A stretch of DNA of 64,000 bases, from positions 2,015,001 to 2,079,000 of the forward strand of contig JBANDB010000007.1 in NCBI GenBank assembly GCA_037576215.1, read 5' to 3'. Position 1 is the first letter of the stretch, and the number at the start of each line of letters is the position of its first letter. The stretch comes from Armillaria gallica. Taxonomy: Eukaryota > Basidiomycota > Agaricomycetes > Agaricales > Physalacriaceae. The notes under the pieces are model-generated. The model worked only from the letters and a program-made list of their open reading frames with translations, did no database searches and was not told the origin of the DNA. Below, piece after piece: positions 37,426 through 49,483 of this stretch. The translations under genes and the position numbers were made by a program.

Positions 37426-38300
37426 GGATGACTCTTCGATTTTTGGCATGATTGCCAAAAGGTCTGAGTAGACAATGTGTCCACCCAGCCTCTCGTCGTC
37501 AATCGGCCCAGTTGCTGTTGGACTTGCTCGCCTAATAATGTCGCTCGTTCCGCAGAACGCATTTGAGAGGAAAGGTTTGCGTCGGACGGAGAATCAACGC
37601 TGTCATGCCGCAGACATTATAGAGACACGGAAGAAAGGCAGCAAATGACGCCGACGTAAGAATCATGTAATCGTCCCACAGAGATCTGTGATGGATGGGG
37701 TTATCAATATCTTTTAGCCTCGTTACAAACCGCCGGTTGAAGTCTGTTGAAGTCTGTTTCTCCGATTTCAGCTTTTGCATGACTGGTGGGCACCTCGTAG
37801 ACTGAACGATCTCATAACGTAGTAGAGGGCTTCGGCATCATGACGATACAGACCGCCACCGTGAGACTGAAACAGAAGCTCATGAGCCATGTAATACTTG
37901 CGTCAAAGTGACGAAGCTTCTGCGAGAGAAACAACCGAGGAATGTGAATCAAAGTCACCGAGGACACCGTATATTTGACCGTCTCCCCCTCGATACATCA
38001 CATTAGCCATACTAATGTCGTGAACGCGGTCATCGAAGTGGCACTTGTGACCTAGTAAAGTAAAGTAAATCTCTGGAGGCGAGCGCTGATAAATAAAAAT
38101 GACAACTTACTTTGCGGTATATCGAGAAAGACCTGAGCTACGCCCTTTGCTTCCGTGAGATTCGTGATGGGAGAGAGGCGCTGGGCAGTTAGACAGAGCG
38201 ATACGAAGCCCATTTGATGAGGGCTGTCGTTAGTAAGAGATCTTGTTGAGTCGCAGGAATATGGTCTAGGCGACGTCGCCAATCATTTCGTCGACCGCAA
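37426..38300 (-). pseudogene. FunK1 copy 4, degenerate remnant
   Basis: Scattered recognisable pieces occur in the right order on the minus strand: RLSPITNLTEAKGVAQVFLDIPQ (about 38180), VYGVLGDFDSHSS-like and YMAHELLFQS-like segments (about 37900), a SFAAFLPCLYNVCGM core (about 37620) and LGGHIV near 37470. Frames change several times and stops intervene. No FunK1 N-terminus is left beyond 38300. Confidence 0.65.
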
Positions 38301-38842
38301 CGTCAGTCAACTCCTTCTCCGATTCCCAAGAGACGCCTTGACAGCTATTCCTGACAACAAGATGCTTGCGAGGACGCCCTAGAGACGAGACGCGTAAGCG
38401 ATCCGCCCAATAGCGAAGAAGTTCCGTCGGTGTTTGCCCCAAAGCGGGCCGCTCGGAAGATCCATATGAGGGTATGGCGAGTTACTCGAAAACTGGCGTG
38501 TTTAGTGTTTAGATAACCGGAGAGAAGCTAGAGAAAGCGGGAGTGAACGCGCTAAAGAAAACGTGAGAATGGTTAATTGCCCCATTGAAGGTTTGAACAG
38601 AAAAGGAATTGCAGATTAGTTATTCTACCATGAAAAAGTAAAGATACATACCCATGAATGCTAGAGGGATTTTCACCAACAAGTCAACCCCGAGTAATGG
38701 TCCATTCTATGTATTGATTTTCTTTGGTTTGTATTACGGTACAATTGTCAAGCAAATATGGACAGATAGCAAGGGCGAGGACTATACTAAAGGAGATGCA
38801 GGCATGGTATGAGAAATACATGGCAGAAACGAGAGTGCAAGA

Positions 38843-41800
38843 TTACTGGGTCATTATATCTGGCTGAGGAGCCGGTGCTTCCGTGGACACACCCTACGAA
38901 TAGAAGGTGAGTCTAAGAGCACGCATATATTTAAGTAGAGAAAACTCACCATCCCACGGCACGCCGGGCAATTATTCTTACCCGTCTGTAGCCACGTATC
39001 GACACACTTCTGATGGAAAGCATGTCGGCATGTCATGACTCGTACATCATCTTCGGGTTCATACTCATCCAGGCAGATAAGGCACTGTAGAAATGAATGT
39101 CAGCTCACTTGATAGGCCTTTACTTCAAGAATGTAAACGTACCCTGTCAATACAGTTGGATGATATTTTGCCACCTCGCTCATATTCAGCAAGGCTAGTC
39201 GACTTGATAACCTCCAAGCCGGACTTGTCAATTTCCTCTTTTGAAACTGTCGGCGGTTTTACTTGTCCCAGAAGCTCTGCCAGGTCCCTTGAACACAATG
39301 AGCACACCGTATATCACATAAAAAGAATTATAAACGCACAACAACGCCTCGAAGGAATCAAAGTTATTAGGTTCGCCAGTTACGATACTATGATCCGGAG
39401 GATAATATCCTATAAACAAAAGTAAGCGTCAGAAAACCAACACGAGTATCATCGAACACCCTTACCTCCAATGACATAAATCAGGAAAGTACGAGAGCCT
39501 GTAGCATCGACATCGGAAGCAAGGCCATGCACATGTGTCCTACGTCCCGGGCGCAAGTTTCGCAACGCATGGGCTGCACGAGCATGCCAGCGGCGACCAC
39601 GAGCCGTATCTGGCGCTAGTGGAGGCCCGCCCGCACCCATATTCAAACTGTCCATACCCGCCTCGGGCATCCGACCGTCGTTCTCGTTGAGATCGTCCTG
39701 TTGCTGGAAAACATCAAGGTCTGCAGGATCGACAGGCTCTGCCGTTGTAGGTGGTCCTTGAGTATTATGCCGCCAGTTCATGTGCACGGACTGCAAACCA
39801 ACTACGATTACAGGCACGACAAAGTTTGATCTTGTGTCTGAAGGTGAGGGTGAGGGTGAGGGTGCAGCGTCGGGGGTTGTCGTTGATGAGACAGGGCGGG
39901 GCGTTGTTTCTGGCATTGGAACTTGTACAGATGGTGTAGAGGCAAGCAGGGGGCTTGGCTGCGGCCGCAAGTTGAGCTCTACAGCACCGGTACCACGAGG
40001 AGCGGGGATTGGAGGAAAACGGTATAGTCTCCACCAATTAATTCGGCCAGAAGGACCCTCTGGCCGCGAGGCTTCAGCAGCAGACCCAGCAGTGCTTGGT
40101 AAGGCGGGCATTGTCCAGCTGTCACTCTGCGTGGGAGGTTGGGGCCGATGTGAAGGAGGAGCGGTGATCGAAGGTGAACGACGAGGGAGGCGTGAAATGT
40201 CGGAATCTGAATCGTTACTGAATTCAGAATCCGAGTCAGAGACGTCTTGCAGTTCAGGCATGCTATCATTGTCGTTTTCACTCTCTCCTGCACCTGTGTT
40301 GTTGCGTATCTGAGGTACTTCTGCAACTGTGCCAGTAACAACAGGTAAGGGTTCCGAGTCGCTAGTAGGGATGACCGTGGGTTCATGCTCTGTCGCTAGC
40401 GGTTCCAAAGGCGGCGGCGCCGAATCGGCAGTAGGATTTACCTCTGGTACCTGCCGCGCTTGCTGCGTCAATGTGGACCGTAGGTCGGTTTGCAAATCAA
40501 TCAAAAAGCGCTCAAAGGTACCTTCGGCTGGCAACCGAGGTGTGAAACTGATAGCGGGGCGCTCCGTGCCCTCAGTCGGCAATGAACCTTCGGCCGTATG
40601 TTGCGGAGAATCCGAGGGCATACCCAATCCCGTGTTGAAGGCGCGCGCCATCTCCGCAAACATTCGCTCTCTGGCATCCACAGGTGAAGCATCGGGCAAT
40701 GTCCGCGGGGCCTCATCTCTCTCTTCATTCCGATCCGGTAACCGAGGCCCTGGAGACGGAGCTAGCGTACGACGACCAAGCCGTTCCCGAATGTTGGCCC
40801 AGGCCTGCCTCATACGTTCAGTCCGGCCGGTCATAACGTCAGCCATTCCAGCTGTTGGAGTGGGTGAGTTGGGCCGAAGGGACGCGTCTAAGTCTACCGG
40901 GGGAGGTGCACTTGGAGCAGCTGGTGTCGGAGGGGTAAGGCCTGAAGAGAGTATAGGTTCCGAGGACCCCGTGAGCAAGGAAGCGGCCGTAGCGGCAGCT
41001 GCGACGCTAGAAACAAATGTAAGCATGATTTATTCTTTTGAATGTCTGAAGGAATTCACCTTAGAAGAGTGCCAAGTACGTCAATGCTACTCGATGAGAT
41101 AGCCCCGGAGGGGCGTTGTTCCAAAGGTTCTGCTTCAGGAGGAGGAGGAGGAGCGTCATCGGTAGCCGCAGGTTCAGTGGTTGGTGTTGATTCTTCCACG
41201 GAATGTGGATGTGCCTCGACGTCTCTGGGAGCAACAGAGTGCGAAGCTGTGGACACCATACTTGGGGGCCGCGACCTAAGAAGCGCAGATAACCTATTCC
41301 TCGCTGGACGCTCCGCATTGACGGGGGTCGGCGAACGAGATAGCGACGCTCCTTGACGAATCATCATCGGTGCTTCAGGAAGATCGGGAGGGACGGCGGA
41401 GGGGGTAGCATCGGGCCTAGGTACATCGGTCGTATGGACGACACCCTGTACCACAACAAGAGTTCCTGGAGGGGGGAATTGTCGTGGAGGTGATGGAGAA
41501 GGCTGTCCAGATGATGATTGATCTGCGGGCCCGATAGTGGGTGGAGGTGATACATCCTGCGGAACGTCCGGAACGTCTTGTGAGGAAGTGAAATGGTCGG
41601 GGCTGATAACAACTTCATCTTCCGGTGCATTGTTGTATACAAGTGGCGACATAGTGCTGTGCCTGTCCTCCCGATCCGGATCCGGTACATTGGAACTTCC
41701 AGCTGCTGGTGGTGAATCGAGAGCGTGCGACGTCGCAGCGTCGGACGATTGCGAGCCAGGCTCACTGGTCTTCTCATCCACAGCAGCTAGCGTACCGCTG

Positions 41801-42156
41801 GCCGACGCGCTCGGAGAGGAATCGATATCTGGAGTCAGAGATGGTGGTGTTTTTGACCAGCGCCTAGACGCCCGCCATGACTTGCGTGTATTGGAGCTTG
41901 GGCGCCCATTGGGCTCGTCTGGCTGCGATGAACGTGGCTTGACGATGTTCAGGATACTCTTGCGAACAGTAGAGCGAGCTGAGCGACGAGACGCTCTGGA
42001 TGTCGGAGAGATGTGAGATGGCGCGGACGACTGATTGCTGTCTGCAGCATCGTCAGACTGAGTTTCCGGGGTGCTGGGAGGATCGTTGGGATCTGTAGAG
42101 GCATTTGTATCAGACGACGGTAAAGGACTCCGGCTCCTGGAAGTCGTTTGCCCCAT
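38843..42156 (-). CDS. RING-H2 E3 ubiquitin-ligase-like protein, possibly myristoylated
   Basis: Exon 1 is 42156-41060, intron 41059-41007 (GT-AG), exon 2 41006 to about 39467. Three to four small exons follow, ending at 38843. The protein starts MGQTTSRSRSPLPSS: Gly2 and Ser6 fit an N-myristoylation signal. About 900 residues rich in Ser, Pro, Asp and Thr follow, mostly disordered, with some Arg-rich parts. The C-terminus holds a RING-H2 domain, CLICLDEYEPEDDVRVMTC then RHAFHQKCVDTW and NCPACRG, with all eight zinc ligands in the C3H2C3 pattern. A short tail ends PDIMTQ. Ubiquitin transfer at a membrane is inferred. Several yeast RING proteins at endosomes have this build, but orthology is not claimed. 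Confidence 0.85.
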
Positions 42157-42275
42157 GGAATCTGGAAGAAGAGTCTGTATTGGAAGCGACCAGCGACGAA
42201 GAGAAAAGTGTCGGTTCCGATATGTTACACTGGCCTCAAGTAAAGAGAATTAGATAGAAGTAGAAGTAGAGCAGA

Positions 42276-42306
42276 GGCGTCGTCGTCGTCGTCGTCGTCG
42301 TCGCCG
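42276..42306. repeat. CGT trinucleotide microsatellite
   Basis: Nine or so consecutive CGT units (cgtcgtcgtcgtcg...) lie about 120 bp upstream of the RING gene start, probably in its 5' flank. Confidence 0.85.
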
Positions 42307-44006
42307 GTAGAGAAACTGAATGATGAGGGATGATGAGAGAGAGGCGGTGACGGTAAAAGTCACGCTTTGTCACCATCCTTTACAGCGGCGGCGATTTGCA
42401 CAGTCCCATACCCTTGGATGATTCATTCAAAGGCGACGTGGAGCGCTGGCTGATGCACTGCATAAGCGATTACCAGATTGCTGTATCCAACGCTAATCAA
42501 CAGCAAGGAACTTCCTCCTCGTCGACCTTTGCGGTGGCGCTTGTGTTGGCTGTGTTGGCTGTGTTGGACGCGATAATTTGTTGAATTTGACAAAGTACGT
42601 TTATATCTTACTGTCGCAGTCAGATGTCTGACTAGCGTACAATTCATCCAGGAGATATTCAGCGACCTCTGCTTTCCCCTGTTTCCTTTATCATCTTGCT
42701 GTATCTCGGCGCTCCTTGACTCTTTCACACTTTGCACGTCTCTTCAGTATCTGCCTCGCCAGACTGTCCAATACCTCAGAAGGTTACTCTCCAGTGAGTC
42801 AGTATCATATTCGTCCTCTTGGCACGCATATACAATGGAAATTCATGCACAAAATACAAGTCGGTCTCTTGAGTCGATTCGACATACTATCAAAGTATCC
42901 TTGCTCAACTTTGACGGATAATCATCGTTCTTTCCCTTCGTCGTAGGGTTCGTCTTGCAATTCAATGGATAGGCGCAAAGCACCCAAACACATCAGCCAC
43001 TGAGTAGAAGCACCTCTGTACAGGTTCGCCCAAGAGATGGAAAGCAACTGGTCTATTTTCGACTCTCCTTCGCACATCGTGGTTGCCTACATGTACGCCA
43101 CATTTCACATATAGAAGGCCGTCAAACGACCATCAGATGGGAACGAAGGATCCCCCATAATAATGAGGGGAAGCCGTGTTGCCATCCGGACAAAATCGAC
43201 CAAGGCTCCAAGCTTTTTTTGTCCAGACGGCATGGACCAACTCGGCACAGCGACAACACTGGTTAGTGTCTGGGCGACCCCCACTACCCGACCCATTTCA
43301 ACAGCAAACAACAGCAAACGCTCTTAAAATAGATGGGAAGGCCGTGTCAATCATCCCAACAATCCCTAGGAGATCTCTACTTATCCCGTTTCGTGTCCGG
43401 CACTTTTGGCCGAATTTCAGGCTTCCTGACACGGCCTCCCCACCGGTTTCTTTTTCGTTTGGGGTGGAAGCGAATAGTCCTGTTATCGGGGTACTACGAC
43501 CTCTTGTAAGAACACGTAAGTACTCGTCTTGTCGTCAGTCGTCAGAGCTGATTCTCTCAGCAATGTTCTGGGTCCGACTGACTTGATATCGACGCTTGGG
43601 ACCTCCGAGTTATTCACACCAGAGCACGCTTGCAAAACTGTCACGCGCCGACTTTCTATTGGATATTTGAGGATTACTGTGTCTAAAAAGAATAAATGGA
43701 CATGAAGAAATAGAAATGGATATTTTCAAGACTCCGAGAGTCTAAGCACGTTGTTGACTCTTGGCACGGTGTCGTAATTTTTCAGTTGTGCCATGGCTTG
43801 TTGATGGCTGTGTTGGGACCAGGCGCCGGTACACACACCACCATGGTATTTTCTTGACATCGTAAATGTTACTGCTGCAATGCCGTCGAGGCTCCAAATT
43901 CTCAAGTTTGCTCTGTGTAATGATGACAGCAGTGTCTGGGATCAGACCGATCAATGCTCGCTAGCTACCATGATTTTGCCCATGATGAAGGCCATTGGTA
44001 ATACTG
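42307..44006. other. Gene-poor spacer
   Basis: No supported gene. The frame 42396-42584 is short with a hydrophobic end and has no support. An inverted pair resembling GGGGARGCCGTGT lies near 43160 and 43440, possibly a transposon remnant. Confidence 0.3.
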
Positions 44007-45489
44007 CGCCAGAGTGGCTTTTAGCTGATGATTGCTTTGTTGATGGCGAAGAGGTACTTAATACGTTCATGTAATTCATGGCATCAGATCTTGAAAATGT
44101 TTACCGTTGACCAACCGCTGACCTGCATCAAGTCCAAGTCTGAGCCTGCTCTGGTCCTCAAAGCCTCAAAAGCCGAGCCGAGCCGCCCTGACAATTACTG
44201 AATTTATATCTGAATTTCTGTTTTTTCATGTACTTACATTCATTCATTCTAGACAAAGTCATGAGAAGTATGTGACTTCAATCGAACGCAAATATCGAAC
44301 AGAAAGTCGGTTTTGCAAGTGCGCTAAGTTCCAAACATTGAACATTCTCATACTAAAGACCAAGATTGAACAATCGACTCAACATTGGCGATAGATGGTG
44401 GCAAGCTCAGTAGCCTTCCTCAGGTTCTAGGCACTGAAAATGTGTTGGCTACTACATACATTGTACACTTAAGATAAATAACTCAAGACCCGTAAGCTAA
44501 TACCCGATACCTGATGCCCAGTGCTTTCAAACAGGGAGAATGAGTTGTCATTCGAACGGTCCTCAAGAAGCGTAGCCATTATTTGCATCATAACGAAAGG
44601 CATGTCGGAGTTTGTAAATCGTTGGAGCTAGGTAGCGGCACCAGCGGCATTCTCCTACCGGCATTTTGCCGAATATTGCCGAGGCGCCGGCAATAGCAGC
44701 CCGCCCGTTCAAGTTTCCTTTCTTACTCACCTTGTACTCATCGGTACCACACTGCAAAACCATCGTTGTTGAAGATCCCAAGAGTGTATGGCATTGGAAG
44801 CTATTATGGGTAATTTACTGTCATGGAGTTCATAGAGAGCGTGCAGCCATAGGCTCAACTGATGGAGTTTCGCTATGACTGCCCTTAAGCACTCGACTTG
44901 TCTCAATGAACACTTTGGCTGCCTTACTATGGTCCTTCTTCAACGCGTCCTCTCTCAACTACTCGAGTAAGTTTTAACTAAAGTAATATTTCATACCCGT
45001 GTCGTGAATTCAAGTTCCTGTTTGGTTCCTGTATAGAATCGCGCCTTTTCCTATCCCTTTCCCGTTCAAGCAAGGTTCCGCAGCGACGGTAGTCTCTCTT
45101 CACCAGTTTACTATCGAGTACTTTGAATCCATGGACCTCCACCTACCTTCACGTGCACTCAATGAATTCTGATAAAGTACTCCGCAGTCAGCATGTGAGG
45201 AAGTAGTGACGAAGGTCACAAAACCTCACACGACGAGCTCAGACCAAGTGACACAGGACTGTATTGGTAGAACTGAAGGGAACAGGTTATATAGCACGAC
45301 GGCTGTGGCTATGTTAAATGAAGTGGTCTAGAATGGTAGTAGTAGTAGTAGTAGGCGTCGCACTGGCAACGGTCCCTATCAGGGGAACAGCCAATGTTTG
45401 GGCCGTGGGCGCTGGGTTGTAACACAGCAGCACAGCCTTGGCAGCGCCTCATGCCCAGACTCCACTGGTGGTTATAATATACACCGCGA

Positions 45490-45527
45490 CCAGGCCAGAT
45501 GGGTATCATCATACCCATCTGACCTGG
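45490..45527. repeat. 38-nt near-perfect palindrome just upstream of DUF6593 copy 1
   Basis: The two arms, CCAGGCCAGATGGGTAT and ATACCCATCTGACCTGG, pair with one mismatch and end 6 bases before the ATG at 45533. Copy 2 keeps only the right arm. Confidence 0.7.
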
Positions 45528-45532
45528 TCACC

Positions 45533-46255
45533 ATGAACCTCTATCAGACGAGCTCTGGGATACTTAACAATTCCTACGCTAATGAGTCGGGGCAAGTCAT
45601 CTATAAAGTCTCTACCCCCAACAAGTTCTCCAATTGTGTCACAACTGTTTCGCGCATCGTACCATCAGATTACGAGCCCCCTCGCGTGGAAGATAATGAA
45701 CTTGGGAGTCTTCAGAAAGCGCGGTCGGAGGAAGTAGACTTCAAAGATCGTTTTGCGCCACTGGGTTATATCGACTGGAAGGTGTTCGCTTCATCTGTGT
45801 TGCGATATAATGGGACGGAGGTCAAGGCGACTAAGTATCTGAAGAAGCAGGGCTGGGGATGGTATGGAAGGTGCGCTGTCGAGTGCTATTTTTCAGTATC
45901 ACATCATTCAAACCGCTTCGTCAGACACCGTGTATTCAAGGGTCCTGACAGCAAAGAGTATAAATGGATATTGGGAGCCAGTGTTTCTAAAGTGAGTCGA
46001 TATTATCATGTCATATTCCATACTGACACAGAAATCAAGCTGGTCCTCAATGATGGGTCAGAAACCCTGATTGCCAAGTTCCACATAAGAAAGTATGGTG
46101 TGTTTAATCGTGCCAAGGCAAGGCCGGCTTACCTGGAAATACTTCCCGAAGGAGAGCATATGGTAGATATCATCTTCTTTACCTTCATATATATCGAGAA
46201 AATTCGCAAAGAGAAAGAGAGAGCCGCACAGAGTAGTGCAGCTGCAGGAGCATAA
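45533..46255 (+). CDS. DUF6593 domain protein, copy 1
   Basis: Intronless, 240 residues. I chose the ATG at 45533 rather than the in-frame upstream ATG at 45398 because copy 2 starts here and the upstream frame is not conserved. It begins MNLYQTSSGILNNSYANESG. Typical features of this mushroom family are YKVSTP, TTVSRIVPSD, DWKVFASSVLRYNGTEV, the GPDSKEYKWILG core and EGEHMVDIIFFTFIYIEKIR near the end. A repeated DUF6593 feature is the GxEYKW motif preceded by a charged stretch; here there is an unusual HHSNRFVRHRVF insertion. Function is unknown. It is nearly identical to copy 2 at 50478. Confidence 0.82.
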   Translation: MNLYQTSSGILNNSYANESGQVIYKVSTPNKFSNCVTTVSRIVPSDYEPPRVEDNELGSLQKARSEEVDFKDRFAPLGYIDWKVFASSVLRYNGTEVKATKYLKKQGWGWYGRCAVECYFSVSHHSNRFVRHRVFKGPDSKEYKWILGASVSKVSRYYHVIFHTDTEIKLVLNDGSETLIAKFHIRKYGVFNRAKARPAYLEILPEGEHMVDIIFFTFIYIEKIRKEKERAAQSSAAAGA

Positions 46256-46286
46256 AGATTGTCGCTGCGATACAATTATTTATAAT

Positions 46287-46662
46287 CTACTTTTCTTGAA
46301 TCATATCCTTGACGCTCTTAACCCACCTCTCAAGTTCGCTTCCCCACCCACCGATCCTACGCATCTTTCGGTTTTCGAGCTGGGTGCCAAGTCCAATACC
46401 GATCTCCTTCATGCGACTTTTCCCGCGTTGCCTATTCACCCCATGCTGGGTTAAACACCACAGGAGAATACTGTTCCGGCTGAAGAATACTTCATTGAAA
46501 GTCTCTGGGCACCCGGGACTGCATGGCGGAAGAAAACTCACAAGACGGAGGAACGTACGAATGATGATACGGGGAAAGTACAGGATGAGCGGAGGATCGA
46601 GCTCTGTATAAGGTCAGCTACGAACGTCAATGAATTTGGCGTAGACCAACATATGACATCCG
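46287..46662 (-). pseudogene. 3' fragment of the P-loop kinase gene, duplicated
   Basis: The minus-strand frame 46541-46287 (CSPGCPETFNEVFFSRNSIL to KSVKDMIQEK) is a near-copy of the C-terminal part of the kinase at 51232-51985. The copy breaks at 46662 in the exon that carries EEATDV, before any P-loop, so it cannot encode a kinase. Confidence 0.82.
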
Positions 46663-48575
46663 CCAGAGTGGCTTTTAGCTGCTGATTGCTTTGTTGATAG
46701 CGAAGAGGTACTTGATACGCTCATGGAATTCATGGCATCAGATCTTGAAAATCATTTTACTGTTGACCAACCACTGACCTGCATGAAGTCCCTGCTCTGG
46801 GCCTCAAAGCCTCAAAAGCCGAGCCGAGCCGCCCTGACAATTGCTGAATTTATATTTGAATTTCTGTTTTTTCATGTACTTACATTCATTCATTCTAGAC
46901 AAAGTCATGAGAAGTATGTGACTTCAATCGAACATTTGAACCTGCAAATATCGAACAGAAAGTCGGTTTTGCAAGTGTGCTAAGTTCCAAACATTGAACA
47001 TTCTCATACTAAAGACCGGAAAACGCAAGATCAAGATTGAACAATCGACTCAACATTGGCGATAGATAGTGGCAAGCTCGGTAGCCTTCCTCAGGTTCTA
47101 CGCACTGACTCAAATGTGGTGGCTCAATGTTGGCTACTACACACATTAAACACTTAAGATGAATAACAAGACCCGCAAGCGATACCTGATGCCCAGTGCC
47201 TTCAAACAGGGAGAATGAGTTGACATTCGAACGGTCCTCAAGAAGCGTAGCCATTATTTGCATCATGGTCAAGCATAAAGGAACGAAGGCATGTCGGAGT
47301 TTGTAAATCGTTGAAGCTAGGTAGCGGCACCAGCGGCATTCTCTTACCGGCATTTTGCCAAATATTGCCGACGTGCCAGCAACAGCAGCCCGCCCGTTCA
47401 AGTTTCCTTTCTTACTCACCTTATACTCATCAGTACCACACTGCAAAACCATCGTTGCTGAGGATCTCAAGAGTGTATGGCATTGGAAGCTATTATGGGT
47501 AATTTACTGTCATGGAGTTCATAGAGAGTGTGCAGCCATAGGCTCAACTGAGGCTCATGTGTTATGTCTGTGGAGAATTCAAGTTTTCAAGTTGAGGCGA
47601 CCGTAGGGAGTACATGTCAACATGAAGTTATGACAGTTTAGCCTAGGTGTTAATTCATCTGATTTTCTTCTTAGAATTTTGTAAATTGTCGGTCACCTGT
47701 TCGAACTTTGGCCTTGTCCCTAGTATCATATTATGATTTTTTGTTCTCGTCGCATTCGTTGGGGGATTCCAGTCGCTTTGAACAGAATACTAAGAGTATG
47801 AAAGTACTGAACTATGTTGATTGTGAAGCCCAACAGCGAGTACTGTACTATTTCGACCTTAAGTTCACATAACGTGTCACAGAGGCCTGTGAAACGAAGA
47901 TATGCATACCTCATAGCATGTCACAGCTTACAGTGAAGAGTCGAAAGAAAATTCTAAATTAATGCCATTTTTGAGCAAGGAATAACAAAATACACATGTC
48001 CTGAGTGTCTATGTGCATTCCCAGATGTTTCCGTCATACCAGCGATTCAGTTTTATGAAGCGGCCTCGACGACTCCACTCTGGCAGCTCAAAGACGGATT
48101 CCACGTTACCTGCAAGAGTCAAGTCTTCATCCACCCGAACAATCCAGCAATCCGCAACATCATCACTGGATGGTAAAAAGCTACAATCATGAAGGATTGA
48201 ACTCACAGCCTAATTGTTCAGTCACAGAAGATAACCACAAGGCCACAACAGTAATGAAGATGATACAATATGAAGATGAACATACCCTGTCACAGCCATC
48301 CATGAACATCTGCTCGGCTGAAGATGTTGCATAACATGTCACAAGCCATGAACGTAAGGTCGAAATACTACAGTACCAGTGCCATGGCTATGTAGTAAGT
48401 GTAATATCTATTGTCATAATATCCAATGCTTATCACAGTTATAAATATTAATTTCGGCTACAGGCGGGCTTAGGATCTTGAGGATTGTATTGACGCCCCC
48501 ACTGGTCTCCTTGATTGTTGTTTGAAGATGCTAATCCGGAAAGTTAGACAGGGCAGATAATGTATATAATACTAC

Positions 48576-48931
48576 TGTATAATTTCGATCGGTTCGTCGG
48601 TCACAGGTCACAGACCCCCTTGACGGCGACGGATTTTGGTACTGGTCACAGGTCACAAGCGCCGTTGACGAAACCATTTTTGTACTCAAAAAATGCTTGA
48701 AAAATGCGGATAGATATAACCCATTTATTTATGTCTCTTTAATACACATGAAATACAGCATTAAAGGTGTTACAAGCTTCCAAAATGCCGGGGCCCGGCC
48801 ATCCCAAGTAGGTACCTGGTTTGACGAAAATTTCTGGTTGGTCACAGCAATATCTAGGTGACGACGAACCCAAAATTTCGTCAACATGGTCACAGGTCAC
48901 ACGGCCTGACGAACCGATCGAAATTATACAG
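48576..48931. mobile_element. 356-bp miniature element with long TIRs, TA target
   Basis: 24-bp perfect inverted ends, CTGTATAATTTCGATCGGTT plus CGTC, are flanked by TA on both sides (48574-48575 and 48932-48933), as for Tc1/mariner-type miniature elements. Copies of GGTCACAGGTCACA recur just inside both ends. It has no coding capacity. Confidence 0.78.
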
Positions 48932-48938
48932 TATATTT

Positions 48939-49483
48939 CAGTGTTGTTAAGGTCGGGTCACCGACCCTCTGACTTGACCCGGGTCGGATGGGTCAGACGG
49001 GTCGGTCAGGTGAAAGGCAGAAATATGGTGGGTCGGTAGGGTCGGTGGCAGTGCAGGTGGCTGCTTGAAAACGAGTCGGAAACGATCATATCCGTAGGCC
49101 AAAAATCAACTTTTCCAACAATTTTTTCCAAGTGCTGCTCCAGAGACGAGCACAAAAGCTACTACTGCACCAGATGGCGACGAAAAGGCGTCGACGAAGA
49201 CACGCATGGCGAACGTGGCTCACACGACCCTCTCAAGTGGCTGTGTCAAAAAGCATAAATAGGCAACTATGACTCGATAGAGTCAGTAGCATGCTTTGAG
49301 GGCACCTCAACAAGCTCGTGGAGCCTTGCGAGGTACACTAGTAGTGGGACAATATCATATATTGGCTTGCTATGCTGTCCTATCCATCCGACCCCACCGA
49401 CCCGGGTCAAGGGTCAGTCACTTCAGCCATTCATCCGACCCATGTGACCCTGACCCAACTGACCCGGGTCAGTAACAACACTG
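48939..49483. mobile_element. 545-bp hAT-type miniature element
   Basis: The ends are the inverted repeat CAGTGTTGTTA, the classic hAT CAGxG type, with an 8-bp duplication GTATATTT at 48931-48938 and 49484-49491. Subterminal regions are packed with GGGTC and GACCC repeats in opposite orientation at the two ends, which would fold into a long hairpin. It is non-coding. Its left target duplication includes the last base of the neighbouring TA-flanked element, so it inserted after that element. Confidence 0.85.

Larger units (their letters stand above)
44007..46662. repeat. Segmental duplication, unit 1
   Basis: Unit 1 consists of block X1 (44007-44862), block Y1 (about 44855-45530), the DUF6593 gene and the 3' part of a convergent kinase gene (to 46662). 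All blocks recur in the same order in 46662-51607. Unit 1 joins unit 2 at CATCCG/CCAGAG with a 2-bp CG microhomology. Confidence 0.85.

Noticed and set aside
40329..41102. Plus-strand frame of 257 codons opposite the RING gene
   Set aside because: A shadow of the GC-rich coding strand. The minus strand carries the coherent multi-exon RING protein.
42396..42584. Small plus-strand frame with a hydrophobic end
   Set aside because: 62 codons, no motif and no neighbour support.
44563..44781. Minus-strand frame shared by both X blocks (also 47470-47009)
   Set aside because: Conserved only because the DNA was duplicated. Lengths and frames differ between copies and no domain is visible.
45398..45532. 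N-terminal extension of DUF6593 copy 1
   Set aside because: In frame, but absent from copy 2 and made of low-complexity and palindromic sequence. The ATG at 45533 fits both copies.
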